Assembly: GCA_963836605.1 (NCBI GenBank)
Contig: CAWIKB010000009.1
Location: forward strand, 186,001-250,000
Direction of reading: 5' to 3'
Length of the DNA stretch: 64,000 bases
Source: Bog-473 sp963836605
GTDB taxonomy: Bacteria; Actinomycetota; Acidimicrobiia; Acidimicrobiales; RAAP-2
Within the stretch, counting starts at the first letter, position 1, and every line of letters begins with the position of its first letter. The notes beneath the pieces are model-generated. The model did not search any database. It worked only from the letters and a program-made list of their open reading frames with translations, and was not told the DNA's origin. Shown one piece after another: positions 34,079 to 42,696 of the stretch. Both the position numbers and the translations under genes were made by a program.

Positions 34079-34555
34079 TCATTGAGCCTCCCGATGGATG
34101 AGTATGGGGCATTGCGCTTTCGTCGCGCAGTGTTGGCTCACTGAGCCGAGGACCATGCCGGCGAACTCGCCGTGCCCACGGCTGCCGACGACGAGCACGT
34201 CCGCTCCTTTGGAGGCGTCGATGAGGGCTTTCGCTGGGTGGCAGTGCTCGAGTTTCGGGGAGACCTGCAGGCTCGGATGCTCATGCTGAATTTTGCTGAT
34301 GGCCGCTTCGAAGGTCCGACGGGACTCTCCGACCGGATCCGACTCATGGAGCATTGGCGTCCTACCGTAGGCGAACGGCCAATCCCAGGTCATGATCACC
34401 TCGAGGGTCGCATTCGTCAACTCGGCCTGACGGGCCGCCCATTGCAGCGCGTTGAGCGACGGGGCGGACCCGTCGATGCCAACGACGATACGAGGAGTGC
34501 TCGTCACCGCGCCATTGTCGCGATCCAGTGTTTGGTTCGTGCTGTCCGGTGTCAT
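34079..34555 (-). CDS. Universal stress protein (UspA family)
   Basis: A 158-residue USP. RIVVGIDGSAPSLNALQWAARQA starts the domain, VVGSRGHGEFAGMVLGSVSQHC is the ATP-binding loop and QCPILIHRE the end. The ATG at 34555 follows GAGGAG. It resembles the USP at 18402. A palindrome (box H) lies 104 bp upstream. The downstream gene is the acetate kinase remnant. Confidence 0.9.
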   Translation of the reverse strand: MTPDSTNQTLDRDNGAVTSTPRIVVGIDGSAPSLNALQWAARQAELTNATLEVIMTWDWPFAYGRTPMLHESDPVGESRRTFEAAISKIQHEHPSLQVSPKLEHCHPAKALIDASKGADVLVVGSRGHGEFAGMVLGSVSQHCATKAQCPILIHREAQ

Positions 34556-34658
34556 TGCTCGCTCCTCACTTGTCCCTGCACGCGCAATGTCCGAACTCAC
34601 GAAGGGCATCGCGTCCGCACCCACTATGGACGATACGAGCGTTAGGACGGATCTTCTA

Positions 34659-34672
34659 GGGGACTTGGTCCC
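34659..34672 (-). promoter_or_regulatory. Possible DosR-like box H (GGGACTTGGTCCC, short spacing)
   Basis: GGGAC-TTG-GTCCC is a perfect palindrome but has 3 rather than 4 bases between the halves. It lies between the USP gene and the end of pgk. It is closer to the classical mycobacterial half-site (GTCCC) than the other boxes. Confidence 0.45.
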
Positions 34673-34700
34673 GAATCATCGGCCCCAGGACAGGACCCGC

Positions 34701-35882
34701 TCAAGTGGTGACCCGCTGGGCAGCGCACATTCGTTCGTAATTCGCCCGAAGGGCGGCCAGGCCGGGCAGGTCACCCTTCTCTATCAGCTCGAGGGTGGCG
34801 CCACCCCCGGTTGAGACATGGTCAATCGCTTGCTCGAGGCCGTATCTGCGCAAGGCCGTGATCGTGTCCCCGCCGCCGACCACCGTGAAACCCCCACAGT
34901 CTCCCATGGCGTGGGCGATGCCTCGGGTGCCGGCGCTGAAGCGCTTGTCTTCGAACTTCCCCATTGGACCGTTCCACAACACGGTGGCGGCCTGACTGAG
35001 GACCTCCTTGAATTCCGCCACCGTGGTCGGGCCGATGTCGAGACCGGTCCATCCGCCCGCAAGATCGCGGTCAAAGCAGCGGACGTTCTCCGCCAGCGCT
35101 CCATCGCGACCGGCCGAACCACCGGGGCCGAGTGCCAGCAGGTCGCTCGGAAGCATGATGCGATGCCCTGAGCGCAGCAACTGACGGCACACGGCGAGAT
35201 GATCAAGATCCACGAGCGATGCCCCGACGTCATGACCCAGGGCGGCTAGGAAGGTGAAGCACATCGCTCCGCCGATCAAGAGGGTGTCAACCTTCTCACT
35301 GAGTGCAGTGAGCACTCCGAGCTTGTCCGCCACCTTGGCTCCACCCACCAGGGCCACGAACGGCCGGGCGGGAGCGACGATCAGCTGAGTCAGGACATCC
35401 ACTTCGCGCGAGAGCAGACGGCCCGCCGCACTTGGTAGACGCGCTGGTGGTCCGACGACGGAGGCATGTGCTCGGTGGGCCACTCCAAAGGCATCGTTGA
35501 CGTAGAGGTCCTGGTCACGCACGAGTCTGTCCACGAACACCGGGTCGTTGGCTTCCTCCCCGCTATCGAACCGGAGGTTCTCCAGAACCCTCACACCGGG
35601 AACCGCGGCGTTGAGGTACCGGCGCACGGGTGCCATGGACAGGTCGGCGACCGGTTCTCCCCTTGGTCGCCCAAGATGGCTGCACACCGTAACCGTGGCA
35701 CCCCGTTCGACGAGCCATGAGAGGGTTGGCATCATGGCGCGTATGCGGAAGTCGTCCGCCACCTCAATGATGCCGTCCCGGCCGGCACGTAGGGGGACGT
35801 TCAGGTCGGCACGAAGGAGCACCCGAGCTCCGTCCGGGCTCGGGAGGTCCTCGAGAACGGGCAGACGGGCGGTCACCGCCAC
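34701..35882 (-). CDS. pgk: Phosphoglycerate kinase
   Basis: This enzyme interconverts 1,3-bisphosphoglycerate and 3-phosphoglycerate with ATP/ADP. The 393-residue protein has LLRADLNVPL (the RxDxNVP start), SHLGRPRGE, ENLRFDSGEE, YVNDAFGVAHRAHAS, VALVGGAKVADKLGVL, LWNGPMGKFE and the nucleotide end TVVGGGDTITAL plus VSTGGGATLE. A few changes from the consensus occur (FGVAHR for FGTAHR). GTG 35882 begins it 2 bp after the stop codon of PEP synthase, so the two genes form one operon under box I. This pairing points to gluconeogenic or lower-glycolytic flux under stress. Confidence 0.92.
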   Translation of the reverse strand: MAVTARLPVLEDLPSPDGARVLLRADLNVPLRAGRDGIIEVADDFRIRAMMPTLSWLVERGATVTVCSHLGRPRGEPVADLSMAPVRRYLNAAVPGVRVLENLRFDSGEEANDPVFVDRLVRDQDLYVNDAFGVAHRAHASVVGPPARLPSAAGRLLSREVDVLTQLIVAPARPFVALVGGAKVADKLGVLTALSEKVDTLLIGGAMCFTFLAALGHDVGASLVDLDHLAVCRQLLRSGHRIMLPSDLLALGPGGSAGRDGALAENVRCFDRDLAGGWTGLDIGPTTVAEFKEVLSQAATVLWNGPMGKFEDKRFSAGTRGIAHAMGDCGGFTVVGGGDTITALRRYGLEQAIDHVSTGGGATLELIEKGDLPGLAALRANYERMCAAQRVTT

Positions 35883-35883
35883 G

Positions 35884-38175
35884 TCAACGTCCGGCGGCGC
35901 GCGCAGCTTCGACCAGTAGGCGGCGCTCGGCCGAGCCCACCACCCGTCGTGCCGCGACTACGGCGTCAGGATTCACCGAGATCGAGGTGATGCCCGCGTC
36001 GACCAGCTGCTGAGCGAACTCGGGGCGGTTCGAGGGGGCCTGCCCACAGAGCGACGATGTGATGCCGGCAGCGCGGCAGGAGGCGACGATGTGCCGGATC
36101 GCATCGAGCACGGCGGCGTCGGATTCGTCGAACAACTCAGCGCATACTTCGGAGTCCCTGTCCACCCCCAGCATGAGCTGTGTCAGGTCGTTCGAGCCGA
36201 TCGATACACCGTCGATCCCCATTTGAGCGTACTCGGGGATGCGGTAGACGACGGAAGGTACCTCCGCCATGATCCAGCGCACCAGTCCGCGCTGTCTGCC
36301 CAGTGGACTCGCGTCCATCGTCTCGAGGCAGGCCTCGAGCTCCCACTTGGTGCGGACGAAGGGGATCATGACGATGAGACTTGGAGTTTCCTCGCGTACC
36401 CGCGCCAGCGTTTGGAGCTCAAGAGCGAAGAGGTCAGGCTCGCGAACATAGCGGTAGCAACCTCTGTAGCCGATCATCGGATTGGACTCCACGGGCTCGA
36501 ACGACTCGCCGCCACTGAGCCCTCGGAACTCGTTGGTGCGGAAGTCGATCGTCCGGTACACCACCGGGCGAGGTGAAAAGGCGCGTGTGATCTGTAGCAG
36601 CGAATCACTCATCTTGGTCACCAGTTCTTCGCTCCTGCCTTCGGCCATGAGCTTGCGCGGATGATCACCGCCGAGTGCCTCGGTCAACATGAACTCAGCC
36701 CGGAGCAGCCCGACCCCGTCGACCGGGAGGAGAGCGGCTTCCTCCGCGTGCTCGGCAATGGCGAGGTTCACATAGATCTTCGTGGCCAGCGCCTCGTTGG
36801 TCTGGACGGTCGGTTCTGGTGAGGGCGGGGTCGGGACGACCGGACCACGAGGCCGCACTGATCCCTCGAGCACCTGCCCCCGGCCACCATCAACGGTCAC
36901 GGTCTCTCCGGTGCGGAGAACCGATGTGGCCGATCGGGTCCCCACGACACACGGTACGCCCAGTTCCCTGGCCACGATCGAGGCGTGGCAAGTGATCCCC
37001 CCGCTATCGGTGACGAGCGCGGCAGCGCGGCGGATGGTGGGGACCCAGTCGGGATTCGTCATCGACGCGACGAGTATCTCCCCGTCGACGAGATGCCTTC
37101 CTTCGGCCGGCGTTGTGAGTACCCGGACCGATCCTGATACGACGCCGGGTGAGGCCGCCAGGCCGGAAACGAGTACCGTCCCCTCTGTCTGGTCAGCTTG
37201 GTCAGGCTGGGCGAGCGTCCCAACCAGTGTCGTGATGGGTCGGGACTGGACGAGGAGGAATCCGCCACCCTCGGGTGACGCCCATTCCACGTCCTGCGGG
37301 CAGCCGTAATGGCGCTCCACCGAGAGGCCAAGGTTCGCGAGATCGAGGATTTCGCCGTCGGACAGCACACGGCCTTCGGATGCTCCCTGGTCGAGATCGA
37401 TGATGACGTCTCCGCCATCCTCGCCGCTGACCACCTTGTGGTGCTGGTGCCCAACCCGAACCTCGAGGAGCCGGACCCGCTCCTTGTCCACCACGTAGGT
37501 GTCGGGTTCCACCTGCCCGCCCACGACAACCTCTCCGAGGCCGAGTGCACCCTCAATGACCAGCCGATCGGGGTTCCCGGTGGATGGGTCGGCCGTGAAC
37601 ATCACGCCGGAACGCTCGGAGGGCACCATCTGTTGCACGACCACCGCAAGCACCGGTTCCTCGTCGAGAACCTGGGCCCTCCGGTACGAGATGACGCGCT
37701 CCGTGTAGAGCGATCTCCAGCACTCCTGCACCGCGGCGAGCACGGCCTCGTCACCGACCACATTGGTCAGGGTCTCGTGCATGCCGGCGAACGACGCTCC
37801 GGCCGTGTCCTCGGATGTGGCTGACGACCGCACCGCCACCGACGTGTCGCGTCCCAACGTGTGGTACGCGTCGAGCAGAGCGGTGGAGAGCGACGAAGGG
37901 ATGCCCGCCTTCTCCACCAGAGCCTGCAGCTCGACCGCCGCACTCGCAAGTCCAGCCGGGTCGGATGCGTCGGCGGCGAAGAAGACGTCCCGGAGACGGT
38001 CGCGTACAGCACCCTCGTCCATCGCCGCTAGATAGGCCTGCGCCGTGATGACGAAGCCGGGCGGAACCGGCAGTCCAGCCCGGGTCAAGACGCCCAGGTT
38101 GGAGCCTTTTCCACCGACAAGCGTCACGTCGTCGGTGCGCTGGTCCTCAAGCCAAAGAATCGGCAGTGTGTCCAT
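35884..38175 (-). CDS. Phosphoenolpyruvate synthase/pyruvate phosphate dikinase family protein
   Basis: A 763-residue three-domain enzyme converting pyruvate and ATP to PEP. The ATP-grasp domain comes first (VGGKGSNLG, AVRSSATSEDTAGASFAGMHET, MFTADPSTG, QDVEWA). Next is the swivelling phosphohistidine domain with GGITCHASIVARELGVPCVVGT. Last is the PEP-utilising barrel (GVGLLRAEFML, GSNDLTQLMLGVDRD, CGQAPSNRPEF). In canonical PpsA the final block is CGQ-P-S; it is intact, including the active-site Cys. At about 763 residues it matches PpsA, not the longer PPDK. It starts after GAGGAGG. Box I lies 51 bp upstream. Confidence 0.92.
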   Translation of the reverse strand: MDTLPILWLEDQRTDDVTLVGGKGSNLGVLTRAGLPVPPGFVITAQAYLAAMDEGAVRDRLRDVFFAADASDPAGLASAAVELQALVEKAGIPSSLSTALLDAYHTLGRDTSVAVRSSATSEDTAGASFAGMHETLTNVVGDEAVLAAVQECWRSLYTERVISYRRAQVLDEEPVLAVVVQQMVPSERSGVMFTADPSTGNPDRLVIEGALGLGEVVVGGQVEPDTYVVDKERVRLLEVRVGHQHHKVVSGEDGGDVIIDLDQGASEGRVLSDGEILDLANLGLSVERHYGCPQDVEWASPEGGGFLLVQSRPITTLVGTLAQPDQADQTEGTVLVSGLAASPGVVSGSVRVLTTPAEGRHLVDGEILVASMTNPDWVPTIRRAAALVTDSGGITCHASIVARELGVPCVVGTRSATSVLRTGETVTVDGGRGQVLEGSVRPRGPVVPTPPSPEPTVQTNEALATKIYVNLAIAEHAEEAALLPVDGVGLLRAEFMLTEALGGDHPRKLMAEGRSEELVTKMSDSLLQITRAFSPRPVVYRTIDFRTNEFRGLSGGESFEPVESNPMIGYRGCYRYVREPDLFALELQTLARVREETPSLIVMIPFVRTKWELEACLETMDASPLGRQRGLVRWIMAEVPSVVYRIPEYAQMGIDGVSIGSNDLTQLMLGVDRDSEVCAELFDESDAAVLDAIRHIVASCRAAGITSSLCGQAPSNRPEFAQQLVDAGITSISVNPDAVVAARRVVGSAERRLLVEAARAAGR

Positions 38176-38225
38176 GAGTGTGACCTCCTCTGACCCATCG
38201 TGTCCGGCGTACCGGTGGATGACCA

Positions 38226-38239
38226 GGGCCGAAGGTCAC
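38226..38239 (-). promoter_or_regulatory. DosR-like box I (toward gene: GTGACCTTCGGCCC)
   Basis: It lies 51 bp upstream of the PEP synthase-pgk operon, with the GGCCC half gene-proximal and the flank ACCA on the plus strand as in boxes C and Q. It also overlaps the end of the next CBS gene's non-coding edge. Confidence 0.7.
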
Positions 38240-38658
38240 GTCAATGGCTGCCCCCCGGAGGCGGCCCGCCCGGCTTCCGGAGGGTCAAGAAGCATCCTGG
38301 TCGCCGTGGCCAGCGAGAGCACGCCGTGCGGTTCGCCCGTCGCGGTCAGGACGAGAAGGTGGCGGATCCCGTGGTCGAGCATCATGTTCACTGCATCGAG
38401 CACGGTCGTGCTGTTGGTGGCCCACACGGGTGCCTTGGTGACGACCTACTCCACGGGTGATCCGGCATCGAGGCCCGCCGCCAGCGCCCCGGCCAGATCG
38501 TGATCGGTGACCAACCAGGGGGGACTTGTCCCGACGAGGACGCAGGACGTGCGCGAATCCTCCATCCTCGCCGCAACTTCTCGGAGTGTCGCGGCAGGGG
38601 CGACACGAAGGGGACTGTCGAGCGGAGCAGCGCCGATCATCGTGTCCAAAGCTGTCAT
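38236..38658 (-). pseudogene. CBS-domain pair protein interrupted by an in-frame TAG
   Basis: The ATG at 38658 (GGAAGA upstream) starts MTALDTMIGAAPLDSPLRV, a first CBS module ending WLVTDHDLAGALAAGL. The frame meets TAG at 38446-38448 after GSPVE. The same frame continues without shift: VVTKAPVWATNSTTVLDAVNMML, then GIRHLLVLTATGEPHGVLSLATATRML, a complete second module, ending at 38236. One base change (for example CAG to TAG) explains it. Possibilities are a recent nonsense mutation, a sequencing error or stop readthrough. If the stop is real, the product is a one-module fragment of 70 residues. The protein belongs to the Hrp1-like class. Confidence 0.8.
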
Positions 38659-38755
38659 GTCGTCTTCCTTGCCGGGTTGGACGTTTCGATCCAACGCTGG
38701 GAGAGAGGCAGCACGCGAGTGTACGCGGGCCGCCCGTCGCGGAGGGTCCTCGGGC

Positions 38756-39307
38756 TCAGGCCACCCGGTGGAGGGTGTTGTGGTCGGTGTGGGCGAATGG
38801 TTGGTCGAACTCATTCATCTGGAGCATGGTGATCTCGTCATAGGACCAGGTGTCGTCGCCGGTGGTGATCGTCACCTGGTAGCTGAGTGTGCTGGCATTC
38901 TTTGCCAGGTACCTGTTCTCGCCGATGTTGTACAGGGCGCCACCGTGCTCGGCCTTCAGCGTGAATTCAGCGGCATTGGCTGCGGCATCCCCCCCAGCAA
39001 GCACGGTGATACCGCGAGGCACGACAAAGCCCCGCAGAACCTCGCCGCCGGAAGCGTCCCAGAGCCAGTAGCCCACCTCGGTGTGGAAGGGGTTCTCTTC
39101 GCTGCCCCGCCACATGGCCGACCGGTAATCGAGGCCATAGAGATGCTGGCTCCCGTTGTCGACCGGGCCGAATGGCTTCATTGAGCACTTTTCCAGGTAC
39201 GGGGTGTCGAGCACCTTGCCTTTGGCGTGCGAGAACGCAGCATCGAGCCCACCTTCGCCTTCCCAGTCACCCGCCAACGCGCCAAGTGGACCCCATTCAT
39301 CCGTCAT
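38756..39307 (-). CDS. Nitrobindin-like heme-binding beta-barrel protein (FABP-like)
   Basis: A 183-residue protein. It opens with GPLGALAGDWEGEGGLD (the family's G-x-W-x-G-x-G), then MKPFGPVDNGSQHLYGLDYRS, HTEVGYWLWDASGGEVLRGFVVPRG, and an end YDEITMLQMNEFDQPFAHTDHNTLHRV. This order fits the THAP4/nitrobindin heme-binding domain, whose heme-ligating His lies near the C-terminus; DHNTLHRV supplies candidates. Such proteins bind ferric heme and isomerise peroxynitrite or sense NO. The ATG at 39307 begins the domain. It fits the gas-sensing theme with the truncated hemoglobin and heme-type kinase. Confidence 0.75.
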   Translation of the reverse strand: MTDEWGPLGALAGDWEGEGGLDAAFSHAKGKVLDTPYLEKCSMKPFGPVDNGSQHLYGLDYRSAMWRGSEENPFHTEVGYWLWDASGGEVLRGFVVPRGITVLAGGDAAANAAEFTLKAEHGGALYNIGENRYLAKNASTLSYQVTITTGDDTWSYDEITMLQMNEFDQPFAHTDHNTLHRVA

Positions 39308-39448
39308 TGCACCATCTCCTCTCGACACCACCAGCCAACAGCAGTCTTTCTACACTGCATTCCCGGACCGGTCCCAAATGGTCAAGGCGAGCGATCGTGT
39401 GGTCAGGGCTACCCGGTTCGAGGTCGTAACAACGCTGTCACCTGCCCA

Positions 39449-40129
39449 TCACGAATCGAACGTTCCAGGGTCGCCCTCGCCAAGCAGTGCCGCCACCTCG
39501 TCATCCGACGTCTGGTCGAAATCCTGATACCAGAGCCCTACGGCTACGAAGCGAGGCGGAGTGACGAGGCTCACCACCTGGTCTGCTTCGGCCTGCAGCT
39601 CCCTCACCGTCTCCGGCGGTGCCACCGGCACGGCCACGACGATGCGACGCGCTCCCCGGGCTCGGGCGATGCGCACGGCCAGACGCGCCGTGGCCCCGGT
39701 GGCCAGACCGTCGTCGACGATAACCACCGTACGCCCCTTGATCGCAATTGGATCCCGGTCACCTCGGTACCGTCGGACGCGGCGAACCAACTCCCTTCGT
39801 TCCTCCGATTCCACGTGGACGATGTCCCGGTCCGTCAACCCGACTCGACAGATCACGTCGGAGTCGAGGACATGTACGTCACCTTCGCCGATGGCTCCGA
39901 AGGCCAGTTCGTGCTGGAAGGGGAGGCCGAGCTTTCGCACCACGATGACGTCGAGCGGCGCTCCCAACGCACGGGCAACCTGGGCGGCCACCGGCACTCC
40001 GCCTCGCGGGACGGCCAACACGACGGGCTGCTCGTTTCGGAGAGGTGCGAGCAGCGTGGCCAGCTGACGACCGGCGTCCTTGCGGTCGACGAATACCATC
40101 CCCCGATTGGTCTGGCCGACGTCGGTCAT
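39449..40129 (-). CDS. Phosphoribosyltransferase family protein (Rv0571c-like)
   Basis: A 226-residue type I phosphoribosyltransferase. VFVDRKDAGRQLATLLAPL and AVPRGGVPVAAQVARALGAPLDVIVVRKLGLP precede FGAIGEGDV. The PRPP loop is VIVDDGLATGATARLAV. Close relatives occur in the M. tuberculosis DosR regulon (Rv0571c, N-terminal half of Rv2030c). The substrate base is unknown. The start ATG 40129 overlaps the stop of the upstream gene (40126) by 4 bases. Confidence 0.88.
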   Translation of the reverse strand: MTDVGQTNRGMVFVDRKDAGRQLATLLAPLRNEQPVVLAVPRGGVPVAAQVARALGAPLDVIVVRKLGLPFQHELAFGAIGEGDVHVLDSDVICRVGLTDRDIVHVESEERRELVRRVRRYRGDRDPIAIKGRTVVIVDDGLATGATARLAVRIARARGARRIVVAVPVAPPETVRELQAEADQVVSLVTPPRFVAVGLWYQDFDQTSDDEVAALLGEGDPGTFDS

Positions 40130-40527
40130 GGTCCCGTGGGGCGGGTCTCGGCCGGCTCCCCACGATCCCACAGTTCGGTGCGCTCGAGGGGCTCGAGTGC
40201 TCCGCTGTGGTCGATATGGATCGCCGCATGGAACTGTTGGGCCAACCGAGCCTCGAAATAGTGACTCTGAATTTCGGTCTCGGGCCGGTCGATCATTCCG
40301 CCGATACCGACAATGCGACGGTCGCCGGAGAGCTCTGGCAGCGAGTCATAGTTTTCGACCGTGCCGGTCACCGGTCGGGCAGCGCGGTTCAGGACTTCGG
40401 CCGATTCATCGACCAACGCACCGATCATCATGATCCAACCATCTACAATCAGGTGGCCTCCGACCAGGGTCGAAAGTCTCTTTGCACAGGATCGCGTGAG
40501 GTCGTCATCGCTCCTGACGCTCTCCAA
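40126..40527 (-). CDS. Possible BON-domain protein, divergent
   Basis: An open frame ending in an ATGA overlap with the phosphoribosyltransferase gene. RSDDDLTRSCAKRLSTLVGGHLIVDGWIMMIGALVDESAEVLNRAA, followed by GTVENYD, follows the BON pattern: helix, then strands with dG-x-v-x-l-x-G-x-v, then helix, then strand. BON domains bind membranes or lipids and occur in stress proteins. The start is unsure: a TTG at 40527, with GGAG upstream, is my choice, and the frame is open further but overlaps the divergent STAS gene. The Met-rich VDGWIMMIGAL departs from usual BON sequences. It could be a decayed gene. Confidence 0.4.
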   Translation of the reverse strand: MESVRSDDDLTRSCAKRLSTLVGGHLIVDGWIMMIGALVDESAEVLNRAARPVTGTVENYDSLPELSGDRRIVGIGGMIDRPETEIQSHYFEARLAQQFHAAIHIDHSGALEPLERTELWDRGEPAETRPTGP

Positions 40528-40610
40528 GGCGCTAGCTCCGGTAGGGCATGAGGTCGGGACCTTCTGCTCTACATGACGGACCCGGGAAGTGGGACCGTGG
40601 AGTGAGGGTC

Positions 40611-40624
40611 CCGACTTTGGGCAC
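40611..40624 (+). promoter_or_regulatory. Weak DosR-like site J (CCGACTTTGGGCAC)
   Basis: The GACTTTGG core is recognisable, 24 bp before the STAS gene, but both outer half-sites are degenerate (9 of 14 matches). It is noted because the downstream Rv2004c-like gene is a DosR-regulon member in mycobacteria. Confidence 0.25.
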
Positions 40625-40647
40625 TTGGGCGATCGAGAGGAGTTGGG

Positions 40648-41022
40648 GTGGTCGACGAAGCCGGCTGTTCGAGCGCATGGTGGGACAGTGCTCAGCCGGA
40701 CCAGGCCGACGACGCATGGAAGCGGGACGTGGCACTCGAGATGTGGATCGACGCCAGGTTCGCTCCCGTCCGTATCAGACTTGCTGGCTCGCTCGAGCGG
40801 GCCACGGTCGGTCGCCTTGTCTCGGCGGTGCAAGACTTGCTACACGACGGCTGTCGCGACTTCAAGCTGGACACCTCGGCGGTGCACGCATCAGACAGAT
40901 CCGGCGCCAGGGCGCTGACGGACCTCTCACGGTTGGTGAGGCGGTCCGGTGGTCGGCTCACGTGGACGGGGTCGACCACGACCTCGACGCGTCCGGCGCG
41001 GGGCAAGCTCGTCGGGTTCTGA
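40648..41022 (+). CDS. STAS-domain protein with altered phosphorylation site
   Basis: A 124-residue protein. Residues about 38-120 form a STAS domain (anti-sigma factor antagonist fold): RIRLAGSLERATVGRLVSAV, then FKLDTSAVHASDRSGARALTDLSRLVRRSGGRL. The canonical D-S-S-G, whose first Ser is phosphorylated in SpoIIAA, is D-R-S-G here, so regulation by that phosphorylation should be lost. GTG 40648 follows GAGAGGAG. The stop is 1 base before the next gene, so they are coupled. A role in a sigma-factor partner-switch is possible, but no anti-sigma kinase is adjacent. Confidence 0.75.
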   Translation: MVDEAGCSSAWWDSAQPDQADDAWKRDVALEMWIDARFAPVRIRLAGSLERATVGRLVSAVQDLLHDGCRDFKLDTSAVHASDRSGARALTDLSRLVRRSGGRLTWTGSTTTSTRPARGKLVGF

Positions 41023-41023
41023 C

Positions 41024-42518
41024 GTGGCGAACCCTGACCACGAGGTGGTGCTCGACTCGTCGGGTGGGGGACCCATGGCACCGGCCCGTGTCGTCGAGAC
41101 CCATGTCTCGGTGCTCTTCTTCCTTGACGATCGCGTCTACAAGCTCCGAAAGCCGGTGCGGTTCGGCTTCCTTGACTTCCGGGACCGGGCCACTCGCGAA
41201 GCCGATTGTCATCGGGAGGTGGCGCTCAACCGGCGGCTCGCGCCCGACGTGTACCTGGGGGTCGCCGACGTCCAGCTCGAAGGACAGCCCGTCGACCACA
41301 TGTTCGTCATGCGGCGGATGCCCGAGGAACGTCGTCTGGCCGCGTTGGCCGCTCGAGGCGAGGTTCTCGGCGGGTGCATTCGCCAAGTGGCCCGTGCTCT
41401 GGTGCTCTTCCATGCCACAGCCAGCCGTTCACCCGAAATCTCGGCCGCGGCGACGGGCGCCGCGCTACGGAGTGCCTGGGAGGCGAATGTCGCCGAGACC
41501 GACCCCTTCGTGGGCTCGGTTCTCGATGCGCCGGACGAGACTGAGATACGGTCACTCGTGTTGGGCTGGCTGGCGGGCCGAGCGCCACTGCTCGCCCGAC
41601 GCATCGCATCCGGCTGCGTGTGCGATGGGCACGGGGACCTGCAGGCGGACGACATCTTCTGCGTCGACGACGGAGTACAGATTCTTGACTGCATCGAGTT
41701 CTCCGACCGCTTGCGGTACTGCGATGTGAGTGCCGACGTGGCATTTCTGGCCATGGACCTGGAGCGGTTGGGGCGCCCGGAAGCGGCGGTCCAGTTCCTG
41801 GCGGACTATCAAGAAATGGCGGGCGACCATTTCCCTGACGGTCTCATCCACCACTACTGCGCATCGCAAGCCTACATTCGGGCGAAGGTGGCCTGCCTGC
41901 GCGCGGCAAAGGGTGCCGACGACGCCGCGCCGACAGCGCGCCGGCTCCAGTCCCTCGCGCTCGACCACCTCCGCAGGGCCCGCGTGAGACTGGTGATCGT
42001 CGGCGGGCTCCCCGGGTCCGGAAAGTCCACCGTCGCGGCGGGCCTGTCCACCGCACGAAACTGGGTTGTCCTGCGTTCCGATGAGATCCGGCAGGAACCA
42101 GGAGCAAGCTCCGGATCGCCGCCGCTGGGCTTTCGTCAAGGTCGATACAGCAGGGCTGCAACATCTGCCGTTTACGGGGAACTCCTCCGACGAGCCGAAC
42201 TGCTGCTCGCCTCGGGTGAATCGGTGGTGCTCGACGCCTCATGGATCGACGCCGCCATGCGGGACAAGGCAAGGGGGACTTGCCGACCGGACGTCGAGCG
42301 ACTTCCTCGAGTTGCGCTGTGACGCCTCAACCGAGGTAGCGAACGCACGGATCGAACTCCGCTTGTCGGCTCATGAGGATGCATCCGAAGCGACCTCCGA
42401 GGTGAGGGCGGCCATGGGACGGTCGATTGATCACTGGCCGTCGGCCTTCGCTATCGACACGTCACTGACGAACCCCGGGGAAGCGGTGGAGCGAGCACAG
42501 GCGTTCCTCGGCCCTTGA
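41024..42518 (+). CDS. Rv2004c-like APH-domain/AAA-kinase fusion protein, frameshifted near the end
   Basis: A two-domain protein of about 498 residues. The N-terminal aminoglycoside-phosphotransferase-like domain has HGDLQADDIFCVDDGVQILDCIEF near residue 205. The HGD catalytic Asp is kept, Asn of the Mg site is Asp, and DFG is replaced by DCIE, as in Rv2004c. The C-terminal P-loop domain (VGGLPGSGKSTVAAGL near residue 330) resembles zeta-toxin/polynucleotide-kinase AAA_33 proteins. The frame breaks near the five-G run at 42273-42277 with one base too many. Shifting restores LADRTSSDFLELRCDAS to AQAFLGP, ending at 42518. Without correction it ends at 42322. Rv2004c is a DosR-regulon gene of unknown function. 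Confidence 0.82.
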
Positions 42519-42696
42519 GGTCGTGCGACGGGCGCAGTGGAGCCTCTGGATCATTCCGTGGAATCGGGTGACGGTCGATCGAGGATCGAGGATCGATGCA
42601 AGACGGCTGAGGCTGTCGAGTCATCCCTTCAGAGGTTTGACGCTCCGGCAAGAGTGAACGTCCAGCACATGTGGGGTGCTTCGCCCCGAAGGCTGC

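Noticed and set aside
38521..38532. GGGACTTGTCCC palindrome resembling a DosR box
   Set aside because: It lies inside the CBS coding sequence, has only two central bases, and no gene starts nearby.
39370..39384. GGTCCCAAATGGTCA upstream of the nitrobindin-like gene
   Set aside because: Spacing and half-sites fit poorly; it may be a degenerate site but cannot be supported.
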